In this document: positions 17,069-26,448 of the stretch, one piece after another
Position numbering within the stretch: the stretch's first letter is position 1
Layout of the letters: the number at the start of each line of letters is the position of its first letter
Origin: Luteococcus sp048595755
GTDB taxonomy: Bacteria; Actinomycetota; Actinomycetes; Propionibacteriales; Propionibacteriaceae
Assembly (NCBI RefSeq): GCF_048595755.1
Contig: NZ_CP184360.1
Span: 2,852,001-2,916,000, forward strand
Reading direction: 5' to 3'
DNA: 64,000 bases
Made by a program: the position numbers and the translations under genes
The notes under the pieces: model-generated
What the model was told of the DNA's origin: nothing
Database searches by the model: none
The model's input: only the letters and a program-made list of their open reading frames with translations

Positions 17069-19756
17069 TCAGGCCTGCAGTGCGGCCTCGACGGCCGCCA
17101 GGGCCTCGCCCGCCGCGGCGCCATTGGTGCCACCGCCCTGGGCCAGGTCGTCCTTGCCGCCGCCCTTGCCGCCGAGCTTCTCTGCGGCCGCGCGCACCAG
17201 CACACCAGCCTTGGCACCCTTGTCACGGGCTGCCGGGCTGGTGGCGACGATCACCGCGGGCTTGGCGTCGGTACCGCCCACCAGGGCCACCACACCGGCC
17301 ACGTCCCCCAGCCGACCGCGCAGCTCGGTGGCCAGGTTGCGCAGCTCATTGCCGCCCACCCCGGCGACCTGCTTGGTGACCACGGTGTAGCCGTTGACGT
17401 CATGGGCACCGGCCAGGATGTCACCGATGCCGGCCATCAGCTGCTTGGCCTTGAGGTCGGCGATCTGCTTCTCGGCCGCCTTGAGATCGGCGACGAGCTT
17501 CTCCACGCGCTCGGTGAGCTGCTCGGGGCGGGTCTTGAGGATGTCGGTCAGGCCACTGACCAGGGCACGCTCACCGGCCAGGTGCTTGAAGGCGTCGGTG
17601 CTGACCAAAGCCTCGAAGCGACGCGCACCCGAGCCGATCGACTGCTCACTGAGGATGTCGATCATCCCGATCTGCGCGGTGCTGGCGACGTGGGTGCCGC
17701 CGCACAGTTCGCGGCTCCAGTTCCCGTCGCCCAGCTCCACCATGCGCACGATCTCGGGGTACTTCTCCCCGAACATGGCCTGCGCACCCTTGGCTCGCGC
17801 CTCGGCCAGCGGCAGCTCGGTGGCGTGGAACTCGAGGTTCTCCCGCAGTGCCTGCTGGCAGCGCTCCTCGATCTCCAGGCGCATGGCCTCGCTCATCGAC
17901 TGCTGGCTGGCGTAGTCGAAGCGCAGGTAACCCGGCTTGTTGTAGGAACCGGCCTGGGTGGCCGTCGGGCCGACCAGCTCGCGCAGCGCGGCACCCAACA
18001 CGTGGGTGGCGGTGTGCGCCTGGCACGCACCCAGCCGGTACTGGGCGTCGACAATCGCCTTCGCCTCGGAGCCGGCGCCGAAGTCGACGCCCTCGGGCAC
18101 CTCCACCTTGTGCACCACCAGACCGGGCACCGGACGCTGCACGTCCAGCACGTCCAGGCTGACGCCGTTGACGACGATGGTGCCGGCGTCGGAGTCCTGG
18201 CCGCCGGACTCGGCGTAGAAGGGGGTCTCGGCGAGCACCAGCTCGACGGTCTGCCCCGCCTGGGCGCGGTCACTGACCTTGCCGTCGGCGATGATCCCGC
18301 GCAGCGTGGTGGGCACGCTCAGCTCGGTGTAGCCCAGGAAGGGGGTCTCGCCCTGCTCGCGCAGCTCGCGGTAGGCCTCGTGGCTGACCGTGTCACCCTT
18401 CTTGGCCTTCGCGTCGGCTTTGGCGCGGTTGCGCTGCTCGGTCATCAGGGACTTGAAGCCCTCGACGTCGACGTCCAGGCCCGCCTCGCTGGCCATCTCC
18501 AGCGTCAGGTCGATTGGGAAGCCATAGGTGTCGTGCAGCTGGAAGGCCTTGTCACCGCTCAGCTTCGGCGCACCGGAACCCTTCACGTCGGCGACCGCCA
18601 GGTCGAAGAGCTGGGTGCCCTGGGTCAGGGTGCGGCGGAAGGCCTGCTCCTCATTGGTGGCCACCGGAAGCACTCGATCCCACTGCTCGGCCACATCCGG
18701 GTAGGTGACCTCCATCAGGCCCTTCGAGACGGTGAGCAGCTCGGGAAGCACCGGGTCTGTGACGCCCAGCAGACGCATCGAGCGCACGCTGCGGCGCAGC
18801 AGCCGACGCAGCACGTAGCCGCGCGCCTCGTTGCCGGGGGTGACGCCGTCGGTCATCAGCATCAGCGAGCTGCGCACATGGTCGCCCACCACGCGCAGCC
18901 GGATGTCGTCCTCGGGGTCCTTGCCATAGCTCTTGCCGGCCATCTGCGCGGCGAGCTCGATGACGGGGAAGACCTCGTCGATCTCGTACATGTTGTTCTT
19001 GCCCTGCAGCAGGTAGGCGATGCGCTCCAGGCCTGCGCCGGTGTCGATGTTCTGCGTCGGCAGCTGACGGGCGATGTCGAAGTCGTCCTTGGCACGCACC
19101 GCCGACAGGTCCTCCTGCTGGAAGACCAGGTTCCAGATCTCCAGGAAGCGGTCCTCGTCGGCCTCCGGGCCGCCATCGGCGCCGAACTCGGGCCCACGGT
19201 CGATGTAGATCTCGCTGCACGGGCCGCCCGGGCCGGGCACGCCCATGTTCCAGTAGTTGTCCTTGAGGCTGCGGCCCTGGATGTGCTCGGGGTTGATGCC
19301 CACCTGCTTCCAGTACTCGATCGCCTCGACGTCACCGTCGGGGTAGTCGGGGTGGAATCCGGGGCCCAGCACCGTCACCCAGACCTTGTCGGGGTCGAAG
19401 CCGAAGCCACCATTGTGCTGCTCGGTGGTGACCAGTTCCCACGCGTACTGGATGGCCTCCTTCTTGAAGTAGTCACCGAAGGAGAAGTTGCCCAGCATCT
19501 GGAAGAAGGTGCCGTGCCGGGTGGTCTTGCCGACCTCCTCGATGTCGAGCGTGCGCACGCACTTCTGGTTGCTCACTGCCCGCTTCCACGGGGCGTGCTC
19601 CTCGCCGGTGAAGAAGGGCTTGAAGGGCACCATGCCGGCATTGACGAACAGCAGCGTGGGGTCGTTGTAGAGCAGCGAGGCGCTGGGCACCACGGCGTGC
19701 TCCTTGCCTGCGAAGAAGTCCAGGTAACGACGACCGATCTCGGCGGCTTTCATCAA
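17069..19756 (-). CDS. alaS: Alanyl-tRNA synthetase
   Basis: An 895-residue class II synthetase. The N-terminal aminoacylation domain opens with IGRRYLDFFAGKEH and contains the motif 2 region RHGTFFQMLGNFSFGDYFK. The editing domain has the zinc-type motifs HTATH (near residue 585) and CGGTH, and the C-Ala domain ends the protein. The start ATG at 19756 overlaps the DUF948 stop by four bases. Length is typical of the full enzyme with editing and C-Ala domains. Confidence 0.97.
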   Translation of the reverse strand: MMKAAEIGRRYLDFFAGKEHAVVPSASLLYNDPTLLFVNAGMVPFKPFFTGEEHAPWKRAVSNQKCVRTLDIEEVGKTTRHGTFFQMLGNFSFGDYFKKEAIQYAWELVTTEQHNGGFGFDPDKVWVTVLGPGFHPDYPDGDVEAIEYWKQVGINPEHIQGRSLKDNYWNMGVPGPGGPCSEIYIDRGPEFGADGGPEADEDRFLEIWNLVFQQEDLSAVRAKDDFDIARQLPTQNIDTGAGLERIAYLLQGKNNMYEIDEVFPVIELAAQMAGKSYGKDPEDDIRLRVVGDHVRSSLMLMTDGVTPGNEARGYVLRRLLRRSVRSMRLLGVTDPVLPELLTVSKGLMEVTYPDVAEQWDRVLPVATNEEQAFRRTLTQGTQLFDLAVADVKGSGAPKLSGDKAFQLHDTYGFPIDLTLEMASEAGLDVDVEGFKSLMTEQRNRAKADAKAKKGDTVSHEAYRELREQGETPFLGYTELSVPTTLRGIIADGKVSDRAQAGQTVELVLAETPFYAESGGQDSDAGTIVVNGVSLDVLDVQRPVPGLVVHKVEVPEGVDFGAGSEAKAIVDAQYRLGACQAHTATHVLGAALRELVGPTATQAGSYNKPGYLRFDYASQQSMSEAMRLEIEERCQQALRENLEFHATELPLAEARAKGAQAMFGEKYPEIVRMVELGDGNWSRELCGGTHVASTAQIGMIDILSEQSIGSGARRFEALVSTDAFKHLAGERALVSGLTDILKTRPEQLTERVEKLVADLKAAEKQIADLKAKQLMAGIGDILAGAHDVNGYTVVTKQVAGVGGNELRNLATELRGRLGDVAGVVALVGGTDAKPAVIVATSPAARDKGAKAGVLVRAAAEKLGGKGGGKDDLAQGGGTNGAAAGEALAAVEAALQA

Positions 19757-20262
19757 AGTTGTCCTTGCTCGTGGTCCAGATCATGTTCTGACGTGCGCCC
19801 AAGACTATCGGGTGGCTGCGGCACGTCACCGCGTCCCACGTGGGGCTGCGCCCCCAACTGGGCTTGCGCGGTGGCCTGCCGACGAGGGCGGCGTTCCTGC
19901 ACCCTCCGCCCCACGTCCCTGGCGGCGGTGGCCGTGCGGCCCACCACCTCGGCGGTCTTGACCAGCGGTGTGCTCACCACCGTCGAGACATTGGCGGCCT
20001 GCTCGGTCATGGTGGAGGCGGAATGACTCATCTTGGCGAGTTCCTCGGTCACCTCGCTCAGGCGGGAGATCTCCTGGGTGGTGGTGCTGACGGTGCCCTT
20101 CAGCTCGTCGAGGATCGGGGTGGTGCCCTCGCCCAGCTTGCGCACGGACAGACGCAGTTCGTCCATCACCCCACCCAACTTCCACAGCGGAACGGCGCAC
20201 AGGGCCACGAAGACCACCGCGGCCCCAGCCGCGACCAGTCCGGCAATCTCACCCCACGACAT
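19753..20262 (-). CDS. DUF948 domain-containing membrane protein
   Basis: A 169-residue protein from ATG 20262 (MSWGEIAGL), or two residues longer from GTG 20268. One N-terminal membrane helix (about 5-27) is followed by an amphipathic, probably coiled-coil segment (about 30-105) rich in Leu, Glu, Thr and Ser, then a basic, disordered tail. This is the DUF948 plan of actinobacterial proteins that usually sit immediately upstream of alaS, as here. Function is unknown. It overlaps alaS by four bases, so the two are translationally coupled. Confidence 0.85.
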   Translation of the reverse strand: MSWGEIAGLVAAGAAVVFVALCAVPLWKLGGVMDELRLSVRKLGEGTTPILDELKGTVSTTTQEISRLSEVTEELAKMSHSASTMTEQAANVSTVVSTPLVKTAEVVGRTATAARDVGRRVQERRPRRQATAQAQLGAQPHVGRGDVPQPPDSLGRTSEHDLDHEQGQL

Positions 20263-20423
20263 CGGCACCCCACCCTCACGCCCCGTCCGTCGGGGCCGTC
20301 GACCGCGGCAACTCTAGTGCACCGGCGAAATCCGTCCTGAGCGAACACCCCGGTTGCGCTGCGGCTCCTCCCCCGTGACCGCGGTTAGGGTTTGCGGTGA
20401 CTTGCCAGTACCCAGGAGGCACC

Positions 20424-21560
20424 ATGACCGACGACGATCTCACCCAGGAGACTCGCCACAAGACGGAGGCCCCGGCACCGGATCACCCGGCCAAGCCCTC
20501 CAACCCGCCGGAGATCACCAAGCCCGGCTGGAAGTTCACCTTCAAGAATGCGCTGCGCGAATTCACCGCCGACGGCTGCACCGATCTGGGAGCCGCGCTG
20601 ACCTACTACAGCGTCCTGGCCCTGTTCCCGGGCCTGCTGGCGATCGTCTCGACGCTGGCGCTGGTGGGCCAGTCCGAGGGCGGCATCCAGGCGCTGCTCG
20701 ACGTGGTGAAGCAGCTGGCCCCGCCGGACGCCTACGCCCAGATCGAGTCGCCGCTCAAGCAGATGGTGAACTCCCCCGGCACCGGCCTCGCGCTGGTGAT
20801 CGGTATCCTCTCGGCGATGTGGTCGGCCTCCGGCTACGTCGGCGCCTTCGGCAGGGCCATGAACAAGGTCTACGAGGTGGAGGAAGGCCGCCCGGTGTGG
20901 AAGCTGCGCCCGGTCAACCTGGCCATCACCGCCTTCCTGGTGATCACCGCCGCGCTGATGCTGGTGGCCCTGGTGGTCTCGGGCCCGCTGGCTCAGGCCA
21001 TCGGCGACGTCGTCGGGCTGGGCAGCACCACCGTCACCGTCTGGAACTGGGCCAAGTGGCCGGTCATGCTGCTGCTGGTGGTGCTGATGGTGGCCGTGCT
21101 GTACCACTTCACCCCCAACGTGCGGCAGCCCAAGTTCAGCTGGCTGAGCGTCGGTTCGGGCGTGGCCATCCTCGTGTGGCTGCTGGCCTCCGGCCTGTTC
21201 GCCCTCTACGTCACCAATGCGGGCAACTACTCCAAGACCTACGGCGCCCTGGCCGGTGTGATCGTCATGCTGCTGTGGATCTACATCACCAACCTGGCCC
21301 TGCTCTTCGGTGCCCAGGTGGACGCCGAGCTGGAGCGTGCCCGCCAGCTGCAGGCCGGCATCCGCGCCGAGGAGTCCCTGCAGCTGCCTCCGCGCGACGA
21401 CAGCGGCATCATCAAGACCGAGGAGAAGGAGGCCGAGGCCGTCGCCGAGGCCCGCTCCATTCGGCTGCAGGCCTCGGGAGACCCCCAGGCGCTGGCCGAG
21501 AAGCGCGCCAAGGACGCCAAGAGCAAGGATCTTGACGCCGACGGCTTTGCCGCCGAGTGA
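20424..21560 (+). CDS. YihY/BrkB family inner-membrane protein
   Basis: A 378-residue protein starting at ATG 20424 with a strong AGGAGG ribosome site at 20414-20419. The charged N-terminus is followed by the family core: GAALTYYSVLALFPGLLAI, a helix near WSASGYVGAFG, and several further membrane helices up to about residue 305 (MLLWIYITNLALLFGAQVDAE). The C-terminus is a charged Lys/Glu/Ala-rich tail of about 65 residues. YihY proteins were once called ribonuclease BN by mistake; their role is unknown. A hairpin terminator follows the gene. Confidence 0.9.
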   Translation: MTDDDLTQETRHKTEAPAPDHPAKPSNPPEITKPGWKFTFKNALREFTADGCTDLGAALTYYSVLALFPGLLAIVSTLALVGQSEGGIQALLDVVKQLAPPDAYAQIESPLKQMVNSPGTGLALVIGILSAMWSASGYVGAFGRAMNKVYEVEEGRPVWKLRPVNLAITAFLVITAALMLVALVVSGPLAQAIGDVVGLGSTTVTVWNWAKWPVMLLLVVLMVAVLYHFTPNVRQPKFSWLSVGSGVAILVWLLASGLFALYVTNAGNYSKTYGALAGVIVMLLWIYITNLALLFGAQVDAELERARQLQAGIRAEESLQLPPRDDSGIIKTEEKEAEAVAEARSIRLQASGDPQALAEKRAKDAKSKDLDADGFAAE

Positions 21561-21582
21561 GCCGACTGCCACGACCAATCCG

Positions 21583-21616
21583 GTGCGCCCGTCCCAGTTG
21601 TCTGGGGCGGGCGCAC
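21583..21616 (+). terminator. Hairpin terminator after the YihY gene
   Basis: A 15-bp stem (GTGCGCCCGTCCCAG pairing with CTGGGGCGGGCGCAC, one G-T pair) with a four-base loop. No long T run follows. It lies 22 bases after the stop and separates this gene from the amino-acid importer. Confidence 0.7.
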
Positions 21617-21725
21617 TGGCGTGCACTGCACATGTCAAGCTGTGGACAGGCTTACCCCGTGTTGGCACCGAAGAATTTGCGGTGGAAGAATGCACCGTCT
21701 GTCTTGATTCGGGAGGATTTCGCGC

Positions 21726-22622
21726 ATGAAGCGTCACCACCGGGCGGTTGGTCTTGCCACCGCTCTCTGTTCCGCACTGCTGGCCAGTGGGTGTGCCACC
21801 AACCTGAGCGGTTCTGGTCTGCCCACCAGCTCTGCCGAGCAGGACCTGCCCCCGATCGAGGCGAGCCAGGAATTGTTCGAGAAGCTGCCGCCCAGCGTGC
21901 AGTCCAGCAAGACGATCACCGTGGGGACCAGCCCCAACTACAAGCCGGTGGAATTCCTCGAGGGTTCGCAGATCAGCGGCCTGGACATCGACCTGTTCAA
22001 CGCGGTGGCGGCTCGGATGGGCGTGAAGGTGGAGTGGCAGGAGAGTCCCTTCGACCAGATCCTCATCGGCATCCAGGCCAAGAAGTACGACGCCGGGGTC
22101 TCGGCCTTCACCGTCACCCCGGAACGCACCAAGACGGTGAACATGGTCAGCTACCTCAATGCCGGCTCGCTGTGGGCCGTGCAGAAGGGCAACCCCAAGC
22201 AGGTGGCCGCCGGCGAGCCCCCGTGCGGGCGCACCGTCGCGGTGCAGGTGGGCGTGGTGCAGGAGATGGAGATGAAGGCCGCCCAGGCCAAGTGCCGCGG
22301 CAACAAGATCAAGCTGCTCAGCTTCACCGAGCAGGGCGAGGCGACCACCGCGTTGATCAGTGGCCGCGCCGACATGATGGCCGCCGACTCCCCCATCAGC
22401 CTCTATGCCATCAAGATGTCCGGCGACAAGATCGAGCCGCTGGGCGACAGCTACGACACCGCCCCCTACGGCGTGGTCATCCGCAAGGACCAGCCGGAAT
22501 TCGCCCAGGCGGTGCGCCAGGCCTATGACGACCTGCGCGCCTCGGGCCACTACGAGCAGATCCTGGCCACCTGGAACCAGGCCGACGGAGCCATCGAGGC
22601 CTTCGAGGTGAACCCCGCATGA
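21726..22622 (+). CDS. Amino-acid ABC transporter substrate-binding lipoprotein
   Basis: A 298-residue SBP_bac_3 protein. The lipoprotein signal ends in LLASGC with Cys23. The mature part has the usual opening ITVGTSPNYKPVEFLEGSQISGLDIDLFNAVAARMG and the later segments KYDAGVSAFTVTPERTKTVN and TVAVQVGVVQEME. The family binds polar or charged amino acids outside the membrane. It overlaps the permease gene by four bases, making a complete binding protein-permease-ATPase operon. The precise ligand is not inferable. Confidence 0.92.
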   Translation: MKRHHRAVGLATALCSALLASGCATNLSGSGLPTSSAEQDLPPIEASQELFEKLPPSVQSSKTITVGTSPNYKPVEFLEGSQISGLDIDLFNAVAARMGVKVEWQESPFDQILIGIQAKKYDAGVSAFTVTPERTKTVNMVSYLNAGSLWAVQKGNPKQVAAGEPPCGRTVAVQVGVVQEMEMKAAQAKCRGNKIKLLSFTEQGEATTALISGRADMMAADSPISLYAIKMSGDKIEPLGDSYDTAPYGVVIRKDQPEFAQAVRQAYDDLRASGHYEQILATWNQADGAIEAFEVNPA

Positions 22623-23536
22623 GCAGCGCCGCCAACACTCCCGAACAGATCGAGGTCATCCCGGTCCGCCACCCGTGGCGCACCGTGGCCGCCGTCGTGG
22701 TGGGGCTGGGACTGGTGATGATCGTCCACCAGCTGATCACCAATCCCGCCTTCGACTGGCTCTTCACGCTGGACGCGATGCGCCAGGTGCCGGTCGCCAA
22801 GGGCTTCTGGCTGGGCGTCATCATGGTCACCGTCGGGTCGATGGTGCTCGGCGTGATCGGCGGCATCGTGCTGGCCATCATGCGGATGAGCGACAACAAG
22901 CTGCTCAGCGGCGTCGCCTTCGCCTACGCGTGGTTCTTCCGCTCCATCCCCCGCTACGTGCTGCTGTCGATCCTGGGTGCTGCCGGCGCCTTCTTCCCCG
23001 ACGGCGTGGGCATCGGCATCCCCTATGACCGCGAGATCATGGGCTTCTTCGGCCTCGACGGCACACTGCGCATCGCGACCCTGGACGCCAACCGGCTGTT
23101 CACCGGTTACCTGGGCGCCATCTTGGGCCTGGCGATGAGCGAGGCCGCCTACTTCAGCGAGATCGCCCGCTCCGGCATCATCAGCGTCGACAAGGGTCAG
23201 ATGGAGGCCGCCACCGCGCTGGGCATGACCCGTAGCCAGGCCATGCGACGCATCATCCTGCCGCAGGCCATGCGGGTGATCATCCCGCCGATGGGCAACG
23301 AGACCATCGCCATGTTCAAGGACACCTCGCTGCTGATCGCCCTGCCGCTGGCCGGCGAGATGCTCTACCAGCTGCGCAGCATCGGCACGAACTACTACAA
23401 GATGATCCCGGTCTACATGGCGGCCAGCCTCTACTACCTGATCACCACCACCATCCTGATGGTCGGCCAGAACTGGCTCGAGAAGCGCTTCGGCCGCGGC
23501 CACGCACCCCTCAACTACACCGGAGGCGACCACTGA
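22619..23536 (+). CDS. Amino-acid ABC transporter permease (HisM/GlnP family)
   Basis: A 305-residue membrane protein with about five to six helices. The N-terminal helix (about 22-42) is followed by the BPD_transp_1 domain from about residue 60. The cytoplasmic coupling helix contains EAATALGMTRSQAMRRIILPQAM, the EAA motif, with GMTR and P in place. A longer than usual outside loop (about 120-160) lies between helices. It is translationally coupled to both neighbours and would form a homodimeric channel. Confidence 0.93.
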   Translation: MSSAANTPEQIEVIPVRHPWRTVAAVVVGLGLVMIVHQLITNPAFDWLFTLDAMRQVPVAKGFWLGVIMVTVGSMVLGVIGGIVLAIMRMSDNKLLSGVAFAYAWFFRSIPRYVLLSILGAAGAFFPDGVGIGIPYDREIMGFFGLDGTLRIATLDANRLFTGYLGAILGLAMSEAAYFSEIARSGIISVDKGQMEAATALGMTRSQAMRRIILPQAMRVIIPPMGNETIAMFKDTSLLIALPLAGEMLYQLRSIGTNYYKMIPVYMAASLYYLITTTILMVGQNWLEKRFGRGHAPLNYTGGDH

Positions 23537-24321
23537 TGAGCACCGAGACCACCACGGCCCCCGTGCAGGTGCGCGCCGTCGACGTGCGCAAGTCCTTCGG
23601 CAACCTGGAGGTGCTCAAGGGCATCAACCTGGAGGTGCGCCGCGGCGAGGTCGTCTGTCTGCTCGGCCCCTCCGGCTCGGGCAAGACCACCTTCCTGCGC
23701 CTGATCAACCAGATGGAGACCATCACCGCCGGCCGCATCCACGTGGACGGTGAACTGATCGGCATCGAGGAGCGCGACGGCAAGCTGTACCAGCGCACCG
23801 ACAAGGACATCGCTCGGCAGCGCTCCAGCATCGGCATGGTCTTCCAGCGTTTCAACCTGTTCCCGCACAAGACGGCGCTGGAGAACGTCACGGAGGCCCC
23901 CATCGTCGTGAAGAAGACGCCCAGGGCCACTGCCGAGGCCCGGGGCCGGGAACTGCTGGCCCAAGTGGGACTGGCCGATCGTGCCGATTCCTTCCCCAGC
24001 CACCTCTCCGGCGGGCAGCAGCAGCGCGTGGCCATCGCCCGTGCCCTGGCCATGGACCCCGAGCTGATGCTCTTCGACGAGCCGACCAGCGCCCTGGACC
24101 CCGAGCTGGTGGGTGAGGTGCTGGCGGTGATGAAGGACCTGGCCGCCAAGGGCATGACCATGATCGTGGTCACCCACGAGATCGGCTTTGCCCGGGAGGT
24201 GGCAGACCGCGTCGTCTTCATGGATGGCGGAGTGGTCGTCGAGGACGGCCCCGCCAACCAGGTCATCGACCATCCCCGCGAGGAACGCACCAAGACCTTC
24301 CTGGGCCGGGTCACCCACTGA
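23536..24321 (+). CDS. Amino-acid ABC transporter ATP-binding protein
   Basis: A 261-residue ATPase whose ATG overlaps the permease stop by one base. Walker A is GPSGSGKTT, the signature LSGGQQQR, Walker B MLFDEPTSALD and the H-loop VVTHE. The MVFQRFNLFPHKT Q-loop and the ending VVEDGPANQVIDHPREERTKTFL are typical of polar amino-acid importers (GlnQ/HisP group). A strong bidirectional terminator follows, ending the operon. Confidence 0.94.
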   Translation: MSTETTTAPVQVRAVDVRKSFGNLEVLKGINLEVRRGEVVCLLGPSGSGKTTFLRLINQMETITAGRIHVDGELIGIEERDGKLYQRTDKDIARQRSSIGMVFQRFNLFPHKTALENVTEAPIVVKKTPRATAEARGRELLAQVGLADRADSFPSHLSGGQQQRVAIARALAMDPELMLFDEPTSALDPELVGEVLAVMKDLAAKGMTMIVVTHEIGFAREVADRVVFMDGGVVVEDGPANQVIDHPREERTKTFLGRVTH

Positions 24322-24355
24322 GGACCCGCGCGTAAGGATCCTCCGGCCAGACGAA

Positions 24356-24397
24356 GGGAGCGGGTCCTGCACCGATGTCGGTGCAGGACCCGCTCCC
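24356..24397. terminator. Strong bidirectional terminator between convergent operons
   Basis: A perfect 19-bp stem (left arm 24356-24374, right arm 24379-24397) with loop ATGT, flanked by AA on the left and TTT on the right. It lies 35 bases after the ABC ATPase stop and before the end of the convergent GH3 gene, so it may serve both. Confidence 0.9.
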
Positions 24398-24421
24398 TTT
24401 CCTCAGACCTCGTCTTCGTCA

Positions 24422-24468
24422 GACCTCGACAGGCTCGGCCGCCGTGGACCTCGACAGGCTCGGCCGCC
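24422..24468. repeat. Two tandem copies of a dispersed repeat core
   Basis: GACCTCGACAGGCTCGGCCG plus CC occurs twice, at 24422-24443 and 24447-24468, 25 bases apart. The core CTCGAyAGGCTCGG matches the segment inside aroE at 15151-15164. It lies in the short non-coding gap between the terminator and the GH3 stop codon. Its role is unknown. Confidence 0.75.
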
Positions 24469-24473
24469 GGGGC

Positions 24474-26231
24474 TCAGAGCACCGTGTCGCGCAGCCCGCA
24501 GAAGACGTCGGTGGACGGCTTGCCCTGGAAGTCGCTCTTGCCCTCCAGCTTGTCGAGCACCGCCTCCACGGTGTGCTCGTAGCCGTCGTAGGCGTTGATG
24601 AAGGTCTTCACCTGCGGGACGTCGGCCAGGTGGTAGGGGCTGGCGAAGGAGACGAAGATCGTCGGCAGCTCGTGGACGTACCACGGAATGTCCGGGGTGC
24701 CCTTGGAGGCCGGCCAGTAGACCCGCTCGGTGGGCTGCATCAGGCCGTTGACCTGCGCCGCCGAGATGACCAGGTCGTAGTTGTCGGTGAGCGCGCTGAT
24801 CGGGGCCTTGCCGGCGTAGGCGCCCTTGACGACCTCGGCGAACTCATCGTCGGTCATGCGTGCCGACTTGTCCGTGAGTGTCTCGTAGAGCTCCACGTCA
24901 TAGCCGCGCTCGCGCATCTTCTGCGCCAGCAGCTCGCTGCCCTTGGGCCCCTTGCCGTGGGCCATCGGGTTGCGGGGGCCGCTGATCGGGACGATCAGGA
25001 CGCGCTTGTGCTTCTCGGGCGAGATGGGGAGCACGTCCTGGTCCTTGTCCTTGACCAGGGTGACGGCCTTGTCGGACAGCTCCGCGGCCACCTGGTGGTG
25101 CTCGGGCAGGCCGATCTTGGCCAGCGCCTCCTCCTTGGGCTGCATGATCTCGGTCGGGGCCAGCTTGTGCAGGCCGATGCGGGCCTTCAGCGCCAGCGTG
25201 CGGGTGACGGCCTCGTCGAGGCGCTCCCGGGTGAGGCGACCGTCGCGCAGGGCCTCCATCATCCAGCCGAAGTCCTCGTCGGGATCGTTGAAGAACAGGA
25301 ACAGGTCACAACCGGCCATGATGGCGGTCGGCAGGATGTCGCGACGCTTCATGGCCGCCGTCATCGCCACCATGTGCGACGCGTCGGTGACCACCACGCC
25401 GTTGAAGCCGAGCTTGCCGCGCAGCAGGTCGGTGGTGATCTCCTTGCTGAGGGTGGCGGGAAGGATGTCCTCGTCGGTCATCTCGGGGTTGAAGTGCTTC
25501 TGGTAGCTGGGCAGGGCGATGTGCCCGGCCATCAGCGACGGCAGCCCGGCCTCGATCAGCTCGCCGTAGACCTTGCCGAAGGTGGCATCCCACTCCTCCA
25601 TCGAGTACCAGTTGGGTGCCGAGCTCAGGTGCTGGTCGCGCTCGTCGATGCCGTCGCCGGGCCAGTGCTTGGCCGCCGGCATGATGTTGGACTCCATGAT
25701 GCCGCGCATGTACTCCTTGGCCAGCTCGATGGTCTGGTCAGGATCGGCCGACCAGGTACGCACGCTGACGATGGGGTTGCGCCAGTTGCGGTACAGGTCG
25801 ATGATCGGCGCGAAGCTCCAGTTGCAGCCGATCGCGGCCGCCTCGATGCCGGAGATCCGGCCCAGCTCGTAAGCATACTTGGGGTCCTGCGAGGCGGCGA
25901 CCTTGATCTCCCAACCGACATAGGTGCCGTCGGTGCAGGCACCGTTGCCACCGGCCTCGGTATTGGCCGCGATCAGCATCGGGATCTTGGACTTCTCCTG
26001 CAGGATGCGGTTCTGCTCGTAGATCTCCTCGGCGGGCCCGGGCTGGTAGCGCACCGCGGCGATGTGGTACTTGTCCACCATCTCGGTGAGGTAGTCCTCG
26101 TCGCGGGAGGATCCCATGTTGACGAAGAGCTGACCCACCTTCTCCTCGTCGGACATGCCGGCCAGGGTGTCCTCCACCCAGCTGATGGCCTCTGCATCCA
26201 GGTTGAACGGCTTGGCCGAAAGATCCACCAT
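24474..26231 (-). CDS. Glycoside hydrolase family 3 protein
   Basis: A 585-residue cytoplasmic-looking enzyme starting at ATG 26231, with no signal peptide. The N-terminal GH3 barrel carries AANTEAGGNGA (88-98), KHWPGDG (188-194) with the nearby acidic and His residues D199 and H201, and the nucleophile Asp283 in VVVTDASHM. A C-terminal GH3_C-like domain follows (about 400-585). The KHWPG motif and H201 resemble NagZ-type beta-N-acetylhexosaminidases, which use a His general acid; that assignment is inference. It stands alone between the terminator and the decayed AbgT/M20 locus. Confidence 0.88.
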   Translation of the reverse strand: MVDLSAKPFNLDAEAISWVEDTLAGMSDEEKVGQLFVNMGSSRDEDYLTEMVDKYHIAAVRYQPGPAEEIYEQNRILQEKSKIPMLIAANTEAGGNGACTDGTYVGWEIKVAASQDPKYAYELGRISGIEAAAIGCNWSFAPIIDLYRNWRNPIVSVRTWSADPDQTIELAKEYMRGIMESNIMPAAKHWPGDGIDERDQHLSSAPNWYSMEEWDATFGKVYGELIEAGLPSLMAGHIALPSYQKHFNPEMTDEDILPATLSKEITTDLLRGKLGFNGVVVTDASHMVAMTAAMKRRDILPTAIMAGCDLFLFFNDPDEDFGWMMEALRDGRLTRERLDEAVTRTLALKARIGLHKLAPTEIMQPKEEALAKIGLPEHHQVAAELSDKAVTLVKDKDQDVLPISPEKHKRVLIVPISGPRNPMAHGKGPKGSELLAQKMRERGYDVELYETLTDKSARMTDDEFAEVVKGAYAGKAPISALTDNYDLVISAAQVNGLMQPTERVYWPASKGTPDIPWYVHELPTIFVSFASPYHLADVPQVKTFINAYDGYEHTVEAVLDKLEGKSDFQGKPSTDVFCGLRDTVL

Positions 26232-26448
26232 GATCCACTCCTTCGTGTTGCGTGCGTTGGCCCCAGTGAACCCGCTGGCGGGCAGGAAAGCACGAGGATG
26301 CCCACTGTTGCCACGCGAATCGGCCAGCTGCCCGCGGGCACGCACAGTGCTGTTCCACAGCCTGAAATTCCCCGCCCGGGCACGGCGGTGGCACTAGCAT
26401 CGTCGGACTTGTCCCTGCCACGAACCGCATTCGAGAGGCCCCCGGACC

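Noticed and set aside
17060..20026. A 988-codon plus-strand open frame
   Set aside because: It is the antisense of alaS; the sequence is His/Gln/Arg/Gly-rich with no motif.
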